Shown piece after piece: positions 1-6,311 of a stretch of DNA of 8,772 nt. The position numbers were made by a program, and so were the translations under genes. This DNA comes from DATGZX01 sp035296965 (GTDB lineage: Bacteria > Planctomycetota > Planctomycetia > Gemmatales > Gemmataceae): contig DATGZX010000165.1 of NCBI GenBank assembly GCA_035296965.1, positions 1-8,772 of the forward strand. Reading direction: 5' to 3'. The notes beneath the pieces were generated by a model that saw nothing but the letters and a program-made list of their open reading frames with translations, was not told the origin of the DNA and did no database searches. How positions within the stretch are numbered: the stretch's first letter is position 1; each line of letters starts with the position of its first letter.

Positions 1-18
1 CTAACCCCCTCACCCCTG

Positions 19-48
19 CCCCTCTCCCCCGAGTACGGGGGAGAGGGG
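19..48. repeat. GC-rich hairpin repeat, copy 1
   Basis: This is a perfect inverted repeat. The arm CCCCTCTCCCCCG (19-31) pairs with CGGGGGAGAGGGG (36-48) across the loop AGTA, giving a 13-bp stem. It is preceded by a C-rich run from position 5. A related copy lies about 110 bp downstream. It looks like a REP-type or miniature dispersed palindrome rather than a terminator, because no T-run follows on either strand. Confidence 0.75.
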
Positions 49-127
49 AAAAGGCGCAACACTCCAGGACAAGTGCACTAGCCGAAAATGGCCGTCTTAT
101 CCGCGGTTTTCATCAGCCCACCCCCGA

Positions 128-157
128 CCCCTCTCCCCGGAATACCGGGGCGAGGGG
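128..157. repeat. GC-rich hairpin repeat, copy 2
   Basis: The arm CCCCTCTCCCCGG (128-140) pairs with CCGGGGCGAGGGG (145-157) across the loop AATA. This is a 13-bp stem with one T:C mismatch. Compared with copy 1, the pair next to the loop-closing pair has changed from C:G to G:C on both arms, so the stem is kept. A C-rich run precedes it, as in copy 1. Confidence 0.7.
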
Positions 158-443
158 AGGACAATCGCTGCCGCTCGCCCAAGCGGCCAACCAGTGTCGA
201 ACACCGGATCTGCGAGGACACGGCCTTGCCCCGTGGAGGTTCACGTTGGGTTCTATTTCCCTCCGTTCTGTCACAGTCTCCGGGATCGTGCCATGATCCC
301 GACTGCAGGCCTCCCTGAGCGAGAGGAAACCTGCGGTCCGGCAACTGGCCTGGTCAGGAGACCGGTCCAGAACTTAGGCTCCGGGAACTGAACTTAGGGC
401 ACCCACCGGAGAAAAGGCAAAAACTCACAGGCTCGGAATTCGT

Positions 444-467
444 GAACCAGGGAACCAGCGAACCAGA
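444..467. repeat. Three-copy tandem 8-mer GAACCAGN
   Basis: GAACCAGG, GAACCAGC and GAACCAGA follow one another without interruption. The array starts 16 bases beyond the stop codon of the minus-strand lipoprotein gene. It is short, and no function can be assigned. Confidence 0.7.
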
Positions 468-482
468 GAAGCTTGTCGGCGC

Positions 483-920
483 TCATCTCTTGGCAGGCAG
501 GCCGGCATTCGATATCTCGAAGGCAGGCAGGTGATTGCTCTGGGCCTCGAGGGTGACGTGCAGCAGAGGATGTCGAGAATCCGCATAACGGCCTCTGAGT
601 TTGTCTGGAACACGTTTCGCGAATCCTTTGTTGTTTCCGGAACCTTCTCGCCATTCGATGAGGACATCGTATTCGCCAGGAGGAGCGCCTTTGCCCAGGG
701 AACCGCAGACGAGCTCAAACGTGCCATCGTCCTGAGTAATACCCATGATGCTGGGCTCGTTCACGGGGTCACCGCCTTGGCGGCGGAAGAAGACCGCAGC
801 CCCCGCCGCCGGAACGCCGTCGCACGTTAACTTGCCGTCAACGGGGTACAAGTTGCTCGTGCCGCACGAGGAGCATAAGAGCGAAAGCGCGGCCGCCAGG
901 GAGAAGAGGTTCTTTCTCAT
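483..920 (-). CDS. Small lipoprotein with transthyretin/carboxypeptidase-regulatory-like domain
   Basis: This 145-residue protein is probably exported and lipid-anchored; its function is unknown. Residues 1-19 form a signal peptide (MRKN, then a hydrophobic stretch) ending in CSS-C, with Cys19 as the likely lipidated residue. The Cys at -3 of the lipobox is unusual. Residues 24-90 resemble the beta-sandwich repeat common in small planctomycete lipoproteins: VDGKLTCDGVPAAGAAVFF, then DDGTFEL, then PPGEYDVLIEW. A C-terminal VPDKLRGRYADSRHPLLHV segment is followed by a final strand, as is usual in that group. The start is supported by GGAGGT at 929-934, 8 bases upstream. It lies 102 bp downstream of a DUF1559 gene on the same strand, so the two are probably co-transcribed. 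No catalytic residues are visible, so a structural or binding role is more likely than an enzymatic one. Confidence 0.8.
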   Translation of the reverse strand: MRKNLFSLAAALSLLCSSCGTSNLYPVDGKLTCDGVPAAGAAVFFRRQGGDPVNEPSIMGITQDDGTFELVCGSLGKGAPPGEYDVLIEWREGSGNNKGFAKRVPDKLRGRYADSRHPLLHVTLEAQSNHLPAFEISNAGLPAKR

Positions 921-962
921 TGCCCAATACCTCCGGATGAGATCGCTACGCTCAGGACTGCG

Positions 963-987
963 GGCCGGCGTGGTAGGCGCGCCGGCC
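963..987 (-). promoter_or_regulatory. Intercistronic GC hairpin
   Basis: GGCCGGCG (963-970) pairs perfectly with CGCCGGCC (980-987) across a 9-nt loop. It lies between the minus-strand DUF1559 gene and the lipoprotein gene. No T-run follows on the minus strand, so full termination is unlikely. It could slow transcription, or protect or set the ends of processed mRNA. This role is inferred. Confidence 0.45.
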
Positions 988-1022
988 GACAGGCCACACT
1001 GCGGGAAACTACCAACGGCAAA

Positions 1023-2141
1023 TTAGTAGTCGAAGCCGATTACCTCTCCGCCGGCTCGACTGAGCAAAACTTGCATCTGATTCATCGTGAGCCCGTTCAC
1101 CACAAAGCGGACGGAACCATCGCCGAAACACATGTTGCTCCCGCCGGTGTGGAACGAGAAGATCTCGCTGTCGTTGCTGCACCCCTCCGAGCATGTCCAC
1201 GGCGCCGCGGGCATCCCGTCGAAGTTGCCGCCGGCGGCAATCCCGGATCCAGTCGGATCGGCACCGTTGGTGGCGATGTAGTTGAGTGGATCGGCCCAGG
1301 CGCCGCCGCCCTGCGGGGCGGGGCCGTTGGCGTCGCCGTTGTAGGTGCCGAGGTTCGGCGTGTAGCCATTAGGCGGCACAATGCCGGTGCGCCGGTACCA
1401 AGCGGGGCGGCCGGCATCTTCAATGAGCATGATCGTGTTGGATGTGCCATCCGTTATGTCCGTAATGCGCACCGGGCGACCAGGAGGCTGGGTGATGATC
1501 GATGCGCCTGCGGTGATATTGATGCCTGGAATATCGGCTTCCATGCCGGCATCTGGCGCGTAGTCCGTTCTCCCGAAGATCAAGCCGGGTGGATAGCTAA
1601 GGATAATTCCGAAGTTGTTAAAGCTTTGGGTGAGCTCCGCTGAGTAATCGACGGCCGGCTGCCCTGGGGCGGATGGGCACAGAAACGTCTTGATGGGAGT
1701 CGAGTAGGCCGGATTATTGGCGGGCGACGGCCCCGGCATGTTCACAGGGTCGAAGAACGACTTGCTGGTGTCGATCAGGTTGTAGACGTTGCCCTGTTCG
1801 ATATAAGGCAGGATCAAGACGAAGACAGAGGGACCCACTATCAGCGGGCTGGGGGTAGCGGGGCTGACCGGCGTTGGCAGTGTGTAATAGGCAGAGGGTA
1901 CGGCCGGGTCGGGCTGCGGCAGCGGCAACCATGTCGTGGGGAATGCGCCTGTTGTGGTCTGGTAGTTGTGCAGCGCGAGCCCTAGCTGCTTCAGGTTGTT
2001 CGCACACTGGATGCGGCTGGCAGCCTCGCGGACCTTTTGAACCGCCGGAAGCAGCAGTCCGACTAGCACGGCAATGATGGCAATCACGACCAGCAGCTCG
2101 ATCAACGTGAAACCGGAGTGTAGCGAGCGGACCCGTTTCAT
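1023..2141 (-). CDS. DUF1559 family prepilin-like protein (H-X9-DG type)
   Basis: This 372-residue protein begins MKRVRSLHSG/FTLIELLVVIA, a class III (type IV pilin-like) signal. Cleavage by prepilin peptidase is expected after Gly10, and Glu15 is the conserved +5 glutamate. Residues 11-33 form the hydrophobic helix. The family body follows: LPAVQKVREAA (31-41), CANNLKQLGLALHNY (46-60), LPYIEQGN (111-118), FLCPS (153-157) and ITDITDGTSNT (226-236). It ends with the H-X9-DG motif, His331 to Asp341-Gly342. An in-frame ATG lies 30 bases upstream (2171), but AGGAGG at 2147-2152, 5 bases from 2141, fixes this start. It is the first gene of a pair with the lipoprotein at 483-920, and a paralogue runs in the opposite direction from 2802. 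The cellular role of the family is unknown; export and envelope localisation are inferred from the signal. Confidence 0.92.
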   Translation of the reverse strand: MKRVRSLHSGFTLIELLVVIAIIAVLVGLLLPAVQKVREAASRIQCANNLKQLGLALHNYQTTTGAFPTTWLPLPQPDPAVPSAYYTLPTPVSPATPSPLIVGPSVFVLILPYIEQGNVYNLIDTSKSFFDPVNMPGPSPANNPAYSTPIKTFLCPSAPGQPAVDYSAELTQSFNNFGIILSYPPGLIFGRTDYAPDAGMEADIPGINITAGASIITQPPGRPVRITDITDGTSNTIMLIEDAGRPAWYRRTGIVPPNGYTPNLGTYNGDANGPAPQGGGAWADPLNYIATNGADPTGSGIAAGGNFDGMPAAPWTCSEGCSNDSEIFSFHTGGSNMCFGDGSVRFVVNGLTMNQMQVLLSRAGGEVIGFDY

Positions 2142-2146
2142 TAGCG

Positions 2147-2152
2147 CCTCCT
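2147..2152 (-). promoter_or_regulatory. Shine-Dalgarno that fixes the start at 2141
   Basis: The minus-strand sequence AGGAGG lies 5 bases upstream of the ATG at 2141. The longer in-frame alternative at 2171 has no comparable site and would add ten residues before the prepilin signal. Confidence 0.8.
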
Positions 2153-2186
2153 GATTGACAGAAAAGCCCAATCAAATCTTTGTAGT

Positions 2187-2214
2187 AGTCTAGCCTAAGC
2201 AATGCGATAGTCAA
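2187..2214 (-). promoter_or_regulatory. Candidate sigma70-type promoter for the minus-strand pair
   Basis: Reading the minus strand, TTGACT (2214-2209) and TAGACT (2192-2187) are separated by 16 bases. The -35 matches consensus at five of six positions and the -10 at four of six. The -10 ends 45 bases upstream of the ATG at 2141. A 6-2-6 dyad (2207-2220) covers the -35. The call rests on motif match alone. Confidence 0.4.
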
Positions 2215-2220
2215 GACTAT
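2207..2220. promoter_or_regulatory. Dyad ATAGTC-AA-GACTAT over the -35
   Basis: This is a perfect inverted repeat with 6-bp arms and a 2-bp centre. It overlaps the candidate -35 of the minus-strand DUF1559 gene, a typical place for a repressor or activator site. An extra TAGTC half-site lies 22 bp away (2186-2190). No regulator can be named. Confidence 0.3.
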
Positions 2221-2502
2221 TTAGACCGATTCGCGATCAGGAGCGCGCAACTGCACGTCATCGAACAGCTTCTCTTTGCTAATCTTTTCCGCTGAGAACG
2301 AGGGAAGCTGAACAGTGGCAACCTGTCCATTCCGCATGGATGGTCCACTCGCCCCCCAACGGAGCTAAGCGCGCTGAGGTAGCGCGAGCGGGCACCTGGC
2401 AAGCATGTCCCGCCGCCGTCCGTTCGTTGTCATGGCAGCGGCGACGGATGACTGTCTGCCGCGGGAGCAGATTGCCGGGCGTGGCGATGGCGAGGTGAGA
2501 GA

Positions 2503-2519
2503 ATTTAGCGCCGCTAAAT
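2503..2519. promoter_or_regulatory. 17-bp palindrome ATTTAGCG-C-CGCTAAAT
   Basis: Perfect 8-bp arms flank a single central base. It lies about 280 bp upstream of the plus-strand DUF1559 start and 360 bp upstream of the minus-strand one. The form is that of a dimeric regulator site. Its right half (CTAAATGAG, 2514-2522) is also complementary to CTCATTTAG at 2576-2584. Confidence 0.35.
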
Positions 2520-2607
2520 GAGCACAGCTGCTGATTCGATTTCCAGCGACGAGTGAAAAGTCACCGAATGAGTGTCTCATTTAGAAATGAAGGGAGAAAA
2601 TTGAATT

Positions 2608-2697
2608 TTACTCAGCTTCGCCGTCCAGGATAAACTCCTCTTTAACCTCGGCATCGGGATTGAGCAAAACGCATCGCGCGCCGGCATTCTTCACCAT
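2608..2697 (-). CDS. Doubtful short ORF or gene remnant (29 codons)
   Basis: An ATG at 2697 opens a 29-residue frame ending at TAA (2608-2610). It contains the acidic stretch NPDAEVKEEFILDGEAE, and its codon choices resemble coding DNA of the window (GCC, GGC, GAG, CTG, ATC). The frame stays open further upstream to a stop near 2740, with a possible GTG start. No Shine-Dalgarno is seen. It could be a true small protein, the 3' remnant of a decayed gene, or chance. I do not recognise the sequence. Confidence 0.2.
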   Translation of the reverse strand: MVKNAGARCVLLNPDAEVKEEFILDGEAE

Positions 2698-2786
2698 ATC
2701 CACATCAAATCTAGGCAAACTTTGCACAGATATGGATTACTCAGGAACTGTATCTCGCTTTGCATCAACCTAGTGTTGCATTTTGT

Positions 2787-2793
2787 AAGGAGG
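2787..2793 (+). promoter_or_regulatory. Shine-Dalgarno that fixes the start at 2802
   Basis: AAGGAGG lies 8 bases before the ATG at 2802. This rules out the upstream in-frame TTG at 2760, which would add 14 residues in front of the prepilin signal. Confidence 0.85.
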
Positions 2794-2801
2794 CGGTACT
2801 C

Positions 2802-4019
2802 ATGAGGCGCCGAACCGGATTTACACTCATCGAGTTGCTTGTGGTGATCGCGATCATCGCAGTTCTTGTCGGTCTGCTGCTGCCTGCGGTGCAAAAGGTC
2901 CGCGAAGCGGCCGCCCGCATGAGCTGCCAAAATAATCTTCATCAGATTGCTCTCGCGAATATGAATTATGAGAGTACTTACCAACGATTCCCCGTCGGTT
3001 GCTACGTCCCCTACGCCCAGGACGGACGCCACGATTGCCAGGACCTCACGTTTCCATTCGGACCGAACTGGGCCGTTTACCTGCTGCCTTACATCGAGCA
3101 GGGGAACATTTATAACTCCGTAAATGTGGGCGCTTACCCCGGGACGACGCTTCCGCCGGGATTCTTCTCCACGCCTTCGATTGGTACGGGTCTGCCCCCC
3201 ACCACTGCGCCTTTCACCAGCTTCGACCGCACCTGGCGTGCTCTTCGTGGCAACAAGATCAAAGTCTACCTCTGCCCGTCGGATCCCAATAATCAAACTC
3301 CTTACGATGATGAAGCAAGCACAGATCCCATGACCTATCCCTACGATACGCCCCCTGAAGCCGTTTGGGCTCGCGGCAATTACGCGGCCACCTCGGGATT
3401 CACCGACAATGACCACACGAGCAACGGCGGCAACGCGACTAGCAATAATCCGTACGATGGCAGCGCCGGCGACGGCGTGGTCCCCGGCAATCCTGCAAAT
3501 CCGCCGGTGAGCAAGGGGCCCCTGTTTTTCATGAGCGGGAACGGCACCAACGGCACGAAAATCGCTGATATTACCGACGGGACATCCAATACTTGCGCGT
3601 TCACCGAGATCCGTGCCGGCTACAACCAACTCGACCCCCGCGGGACCTGGGCGATCGGCTATCCGGGTTGCAGCATCGTCAACGCAGGGCGCAGTTACAA
3701 TCCAACGCCGAATAACACACTCGATAGCCCTGACGGCCAGACCTACGGCGATGAAATGCAGAATTGCTACAAGTTCTGGTTTTATGGCCTCGGCGCTTTG
3801 GACTATGGCTGTTTCCCCGCCGTGCCAGGTAATCCGGCCGCTGGCGAAGGTCAGGATCAACAGAATTCGGCGATGGCGCGCAGTGCCCACACTGGCGGTG
3901 TCAACGTTGCCTTCGCAGACGGCAGCGTGCATTTCATCAGCAACGGCATCGACAATTTCACCTGGTGCATTCTGCAGTCCAAGAACGATGGATACGTGAT
4001 CCAGTCGAATAGCTATTGA
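2802..4019 (+). CDS. DUF1559 family prepilin-like protein (H-X9-DG type), second copy
   Basis: This 405-residue protein is a paralogue of the product of 1023-2141, encoded divergently. It has a very short basic leader, MRRRTG/FTLIELLVVIA, with cleavage expected after Gly6 and the +5 Glu at residue 11. The hydrophobic helix spans residues 7-29. Family landmarks are LPAVQKVREAAARMSCQNNL (27-46), LLPYIEQGNIYN (94-105), VYLCPSDPNNQT (155-166), ADITDGTSNT (255-264) and the C-terminal His363-X9-Asp373-Gly374. Residues 201-235 are rich in Asn, Gly, Ser and Pro and probably form an exposed loop. Both N-terminal helices are nearly identical in protein, but the DNA differs at many synonymous sites, so the duplication is not recent. 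The next gene is a small lipoprotein 83 bp downstream, mirroring the minus-strand pair. The family's role is unknown. Confidence 0.93.
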   Translation: MRRRTGFTLIELLVVIAIIAVLVGLLLPAVQKVREAAARMSCQNNLHQIALANMNYESTYQRFPVGCYVPYAQDGRHDCQDLTFPFGPNWAVYLLPYIEQGNIYNSVNVGAYPGTTLPPGFFSTPSIGTGLPPTTAPFTSFDRTWRALRGNKIKVYLCPSDPNNQTPYDDEASTDPMTYPYDTPPEAVWARGNYAATSGFTDNDHTSNGGNATSNNPYDGSAGDGVVPGNPANPPVSKGPLFFMSGNGTNGTKIADITDGTSNTCAFTEIRAGYNQLDPRGTWAIGYPGCSIVNAGRSYNPTPNNTLDSPDGQTYGDEMQNCYKFWFYGLGALDYGCFPAVPGNPAAGEGQDQQNSAMARSAHTGGVNVAFADGSVHFISNGIDNFTWCILQSKNDGYVIQSNSY

Positions 4020-4030
4020 GTCCTAAGATT

Positions 4031-4090
4031 TCTGAGCCGGGCGCAAAGTCCCGCCGGAGAAGGCGCGAGGGTTGACGCGCCCGGCTCAGA
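4031..4090 (+). promoter_or_regulatory. Long intercistronic stem, 14 bp perfect
   Basis: TCTGAGCCGGGCGC (4031-4044) pairs perfectly with GCGCCCGGCTCAGA (4077-4090). The 32-nt loop can form a small inner hairpin (CGCC 4052-4055 with GGCG 4062-4065). The stem starts 11 bp after the DUF1559 stop and ends one base before the GGAG (4092-4095) of the lipoprotein gene. There is no T-run. It may block 3' exonuclease and set unequal expression of the two genes, or hold the ribosome site in an open position; both roles are inferred. Confidence 0.55.
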
Positions 4091-4102
4091 TGGAGCAATG
4101 AC

Positions 4103-4570
4103 ATGCATCTGGTCAAGCGTCTGGGAGTTTGCTTTCTCGCCGGTTTTCTTGCTCTTGGTTGTGGCGATTCCGGGTTCGTCAAAGCCCGTGGCCGAGTGAT
4201 CAAAGGCGGCGAGCCATTTCTCGCGGACGAAGGCGAGGGCATGCGCATCGTGTTTGTGCCGCTGGAGGCATCAGGCACGAAATATGATACGTACGCGGCC
4301 GCCTACGATCCCTACGATGGCAGTTTCTTCGTCATGGGTAAGCAAGACAAAGGGCTGCCGCCAGGGAAGTACCGCGTCAGCATCGAGCTAATCAAAAAGA
4401 AGGAAGACCTGCTCAACGGCAAGTTGATGGGCGCAAAATCGCCACTGACTTTGGAAGTCACCAAGAACAGCAAGGATTTGGTAATCGACCTGGATCAGGC
4501 GAATTTTGATAAGCTGCTTGCCAATGCGGCCGCCAAGCCAGCCAAACGCGGGAGCGCGAAAAGGAACTGA
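4103..4570 (+). CDS. Small lipoprotein with transthyretin-like fold (predicted)
   Basis: This 155-residue exported lipoprotein has unknown function. The signal peptide MHLVKRLGVCFLAGFLALG is followed by Cys20; the lipobox ALG-C is acceptable. The mature part has the pattern of small planctomycete lipoproteins: ARGRVIKGGEPF (28-39), RIVFVPLE (48-55), YDGSFFVMG (71-79), then the signature GLPPGKYRVSIEL (84-96) and KSPLTLEV (112-119). Residues 140-155 form an Ala/Lys-rich tail (AAAKPAKRGSAKRN) that looks disordered and basic. Start support is GGAG at 4092-4095, 7 bases before the ATG. It follows the DUF1559 gene by 83 bp, with a large hairpin between, and is probably in the same transcript. It is related in type to the lipoprotein at 483-920 but clearly diverged in sequence. 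Downstream it converges with leuA. Confidence 0.8.
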   Translation: MHLVKRLGVCFLAGFLALGCGDSGFVKARGRVIKGGEPFLADEGEGMRIVFVPLEASGTKYDTYAAAYDPYDGSFFVMGKQDKGLPPGKYRVSIELIKKKEDLLNGKLMGAKSPLTLEVTKNSKDLVIDLDQANFDKLLANAAAKPAKRGSAKRN

Positions 4571-4649
4571 TCGGCATCAGCAGGAAGCAGACCACGTGTG
4601 GGAGACCAGCCGGGGCTTCTTCCTGCCTAACGCATCTGAATTGATCGGT

Positions 4650-4694
4650 GGAACAGGCGTCCGGCCGGTTGTCAACCAGCCGGACGCCTGTTCC
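4650..4694. terminator. Strong palindrome between convergent genes, possible two-way terminator or dispersed repeat
   Basis: GGAACAGGCGTCCGGC (4650-4665) pairs perfectly with GCCGGACGCCTGTTCC (4679-4694). After one C-A mismatch the inner bases GGTT/AACC (4667-4670, 4674-4677) pair around a 3-nt loop. It lies 80 bp past the lipoprotein stop and 39 bp past the leuA stop, a fitting place for a shared terminator. Neither side has a T-run, so it may instead be a copy of a dispersed palindrome, or act by fold-back protection of both mRNAs. Confidence 0.55.
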
Positions 4695-4732
4695 TACTGC
4701 TCCCGTCCATGCCGATATATTCGGCCAGTGAT

Positions 4733-6292
4733 TCACACAGCCCGGATCGTTTCCGTCTGCGGATTCAGCTTGGGTTGGCGGCGTGTCGCCAGGCGATTGA
4801 TCGCCTGGAGGAAAGCCAGCGCGCTGGCTTCGATGATGTCGGTGCTGACGGCGTGACCGCGTTGAATGCGGCCATTGTGCTCGACTTCGACGCGCGCCTC
4901 GCCCTGGGCGTCCTCGCCCACGCTGATGTTGCGCACCTGGTAATCGCGCAGTTTGACGACGATGCCCGAGATGCGTTCGATGGTCTTGAAAATCGCATCG
5001 ACAGGGCCATCGCCGCAGGCGGCATCCTGAAGCTTGCGGCCATCCACGTGCATGAGCGAAACAGCAGCCATCGGCAGCGTTCCGGTGCCGTCGCTGGTGT
5101 GAAAGCTGTCCAGGGTCCAGAGAGCAGGGCCGCTGTGGACCTGGGTCTCGGCCAGTGCCTCGATGTCCGCGTCATAGATCAGTTTCTTGCGATCCGCCAA
5201 AGTCTTGAAGCCCTCGAAAACCTGCTGCAATTGGCCTTCATCCAGGTGGTAGCCGAGTTCCTGAACGCGGGCGCGGAGGGCGTGCCGGCCGCTGTGCTTG
5301 CCGAGCACGAACTCGGTTTGCGTCAAGCCCACGTCCTCCGGTTTCATGATCTCATAGGTGGTCCGCTCCTTGAGCATGCCATCCTGGTGGATGCCGGCCT
5401 CGTGGGCGAAGGCATTCTGGCCGACGATCGCCTTGTTGCGCTGCACCTGAATGCCGGTCACGTGAGCCACGAGCCGGCTGGTGGGGCAGATGCGACGTGT
5501 CTGGATGGAAGTGTCGAGGCCGAAGTAATCGGCTCGGGTCTTCACGGCCATGATCACTTCTTCCAGCGCACAGTTGCCGGCCCGCTCGCCCAGGCCGTTG
5601 ATCGTGCATTCCACCTGGCGGGCCCCCTCCCTCACTGCCGCCAGGCTGTTGGCGACGGCCAGCCCGAGGTCGTTGTGACAATGGACGCTGATGACCGCGT
5701 TGTCGATGCCGCGGACGTTCTGTTTCAAATGGCGGATGGCGGCGGCATACTGTGACGGCACGGCGTAGCCTACCGTATCCGGGATATTGACCGTTGTGGC
5801 TCCCGCCTCGATCACGCGCTCAACCACTTCGGCGAGGAAGTCCAGCTCCGTGCGGGAGGCGTCTTCCGGCGAGAACTCGATATCTTCGCAGTAGCCTCGG
5901 GCGCGGGTGACGCCTTCGACGGCCCGGCGGAGGATCTCTTCCTTGGCCATGTGCAGCTTGAAGTCGCGGTGGATGGCACTGGTGGCGAGGAAGACGTGGA
6001 TGCGCGGCCGGGGCGCATCGCGCAGGGCCTCCCACGCGCGATCGATGTCTTCCTGGTTGCAGCGGGCCAAGCCGCAGATGATTGGTCCTTCCACCTGCCG
6101 GGCAATCTCCAGCACTGCATCGAAATCGCCGGGAGACGCGATCGGGAAACCGGCCTCGATCACATCCACTCCCAGGTCCTTGAGGGCGTGTGCAACCTCC
6201 AGCTTTTCGGTGAGATTCATGCTCGCGCCCGGTGACTGCTCGCCGTCGCGCAGGGTCGTGTCGAAAATGATCAGCCGGTTGTTCTCGGACAT
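4733..6292 (-). CDS. leuA: 2-isopropylmalate synthase
   Basis: LeuA (519 residues) condenses acetyl-CoA with 2-oxoisovalerate to form 2-isopropylmalate, the committed step of leucine synthesis in the cytoplasm. The catalytic TIM barrel (about residues 5-275) starts with FDTTLRDGEQSPG (10-22), where Asp16 is the expected metal ligand. SVHCHNDLGLA gives His204 and His206, and NGLGERAGN (232-240) gives Asn240, completing the site. The subdomain follows with AGIHQDGMLK (299-308) and GKHSGRHAL (331-339). Residues from about 385 form the leucine-binding regulatory domain, with GDGPVDA at 427-433 and IEASALAFLQAINR near the end. Length and motifs fit the common bacterial full-length form, so feedback inhibition by leucine is expected. 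The start has GGAG at 6300-6303, 7 bases upstream. A leader with a terminator precedes the gene, so transcription attenuation is likely. It stands alone, with no leuB, leuC or leuD in the window. Confidence 0.97.
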   Translation of the reverse strand: MSENNRLIIFDTTLRDGEQSPGASMNLTEKLEVAHALKDLGVDVIEAGFPIASPGDFDAVLEIARQVEGPIICGLARCNQEDIDRAWEALRDAPRPRIHVFLATSAIHRDFKLHMAKEEILRRAVEGVTRARGYCEDIEFSPEDASRTELDFLAEVVERVIEAGATTVNIPDTVGYAVPSQYAAAIRHLKQNVRGIDNAVISVHCHNDLGLAVANSLAAVREGARQVECTINGLGERAGNCALEEVIMAVKTRADYFGLDTSIQTRRICPTSRLVAHVTGIQVQRNKAIVGQNAFAHEAGIHQDGMLKERTTYEIMKPEDVGLTQTEFVLGKHSGRHALRARVQELGYHLDEGQLQQVFEGFKTLADRKKLIYDADIEALAETQVHSGPALWTLDSFHTSDGTGTLPMAAVSLMHVDGRKLQDAACGDGPVDAIFKTIERISGIVVKLRDYQVRNISVGEDAQGEARVEVEHNGRIQRGHAVSTDIIEASALAFLQAINRLATRRQPKLNPQTETIRAV

Positions 6293-6299
6293 GCTCGTG

Positions 6300-6303
6300 C
6301 TCC
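6300..6303 (-). promoter_or_regulatory. leuA ribosome binding site just behind the attenuator
   Basis: Minus-strand GGAG lies 7 bases before the leuA ATG. It begins five bases after the T-run of the upstream terminator (6312-6318, then TTT at 6308-6310). Only transcripts that read through the terminator contain it. Confidence 0.7.
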
Positions 6304-6311
6304 GCTCAAAT

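Larger units (their letters stand above)
1..482. other. Intergenic region with repeats, no gene seen
   Basis: No convincing coding sequence was found. The short open frames here have biased, low-complexity Arg/Pro/Ser-rich translations and no ribosome binding site. The stretch holds two hairpin repeats (19-48 and 128-157), a pair of GAACTTAGG direct repeats (370-378 and 390-398) and a three-copy tandem 8-mer (444-467). It lies downstream of the minus-strand lipoprotein gene. I see no intrinsic terminator with a T-run for that gene. Confidence 0.6.
2142..2801. other. Divergent intergenic region
   Basis: About 660 bp lie between the two divergent DUF1559 genes. I see a candidate promoter with a dyad near the minus-strand gene, a 17-bp palindrome at 2503-2519, further inverted repeats at 2514-2590, and a doubtful short minus-strand ORF at 2608-2697. 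Open frames at 2217-2580 give translations that look non-coding. I could not identify a convincing promoter for the plus-strand gene at 2802. Confidence 0.5.

Noticed and set aside
1..160. CRISPR array suggested by repeated GC-rich units
   Set aside because: There are only two imperfect copies, each a self-contained hairpin, with no regular spacer pattern and no cas genes.
1071..1643. Open frame of 190 codons on the plus strand
   Set aside because: It is antisense to the minus-strand DUF1559 gene and has no ribosome site or domain.
2691..3932. Long open frame of 413 codons on the minus strand
   Set aside because: It lies antiparallel to the DUF1559 gene at 2802-4019, which has a strong ribosome site, a prepilin signal and family motifs. 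The antisense translation has no recognisable domain and reflects codon bias.
4709..5755. Open frame of 348 codons on the plus strand
   Set aside because: It is the antisense shadow of leuA, whose active-site motifs are all present on the minus strand.
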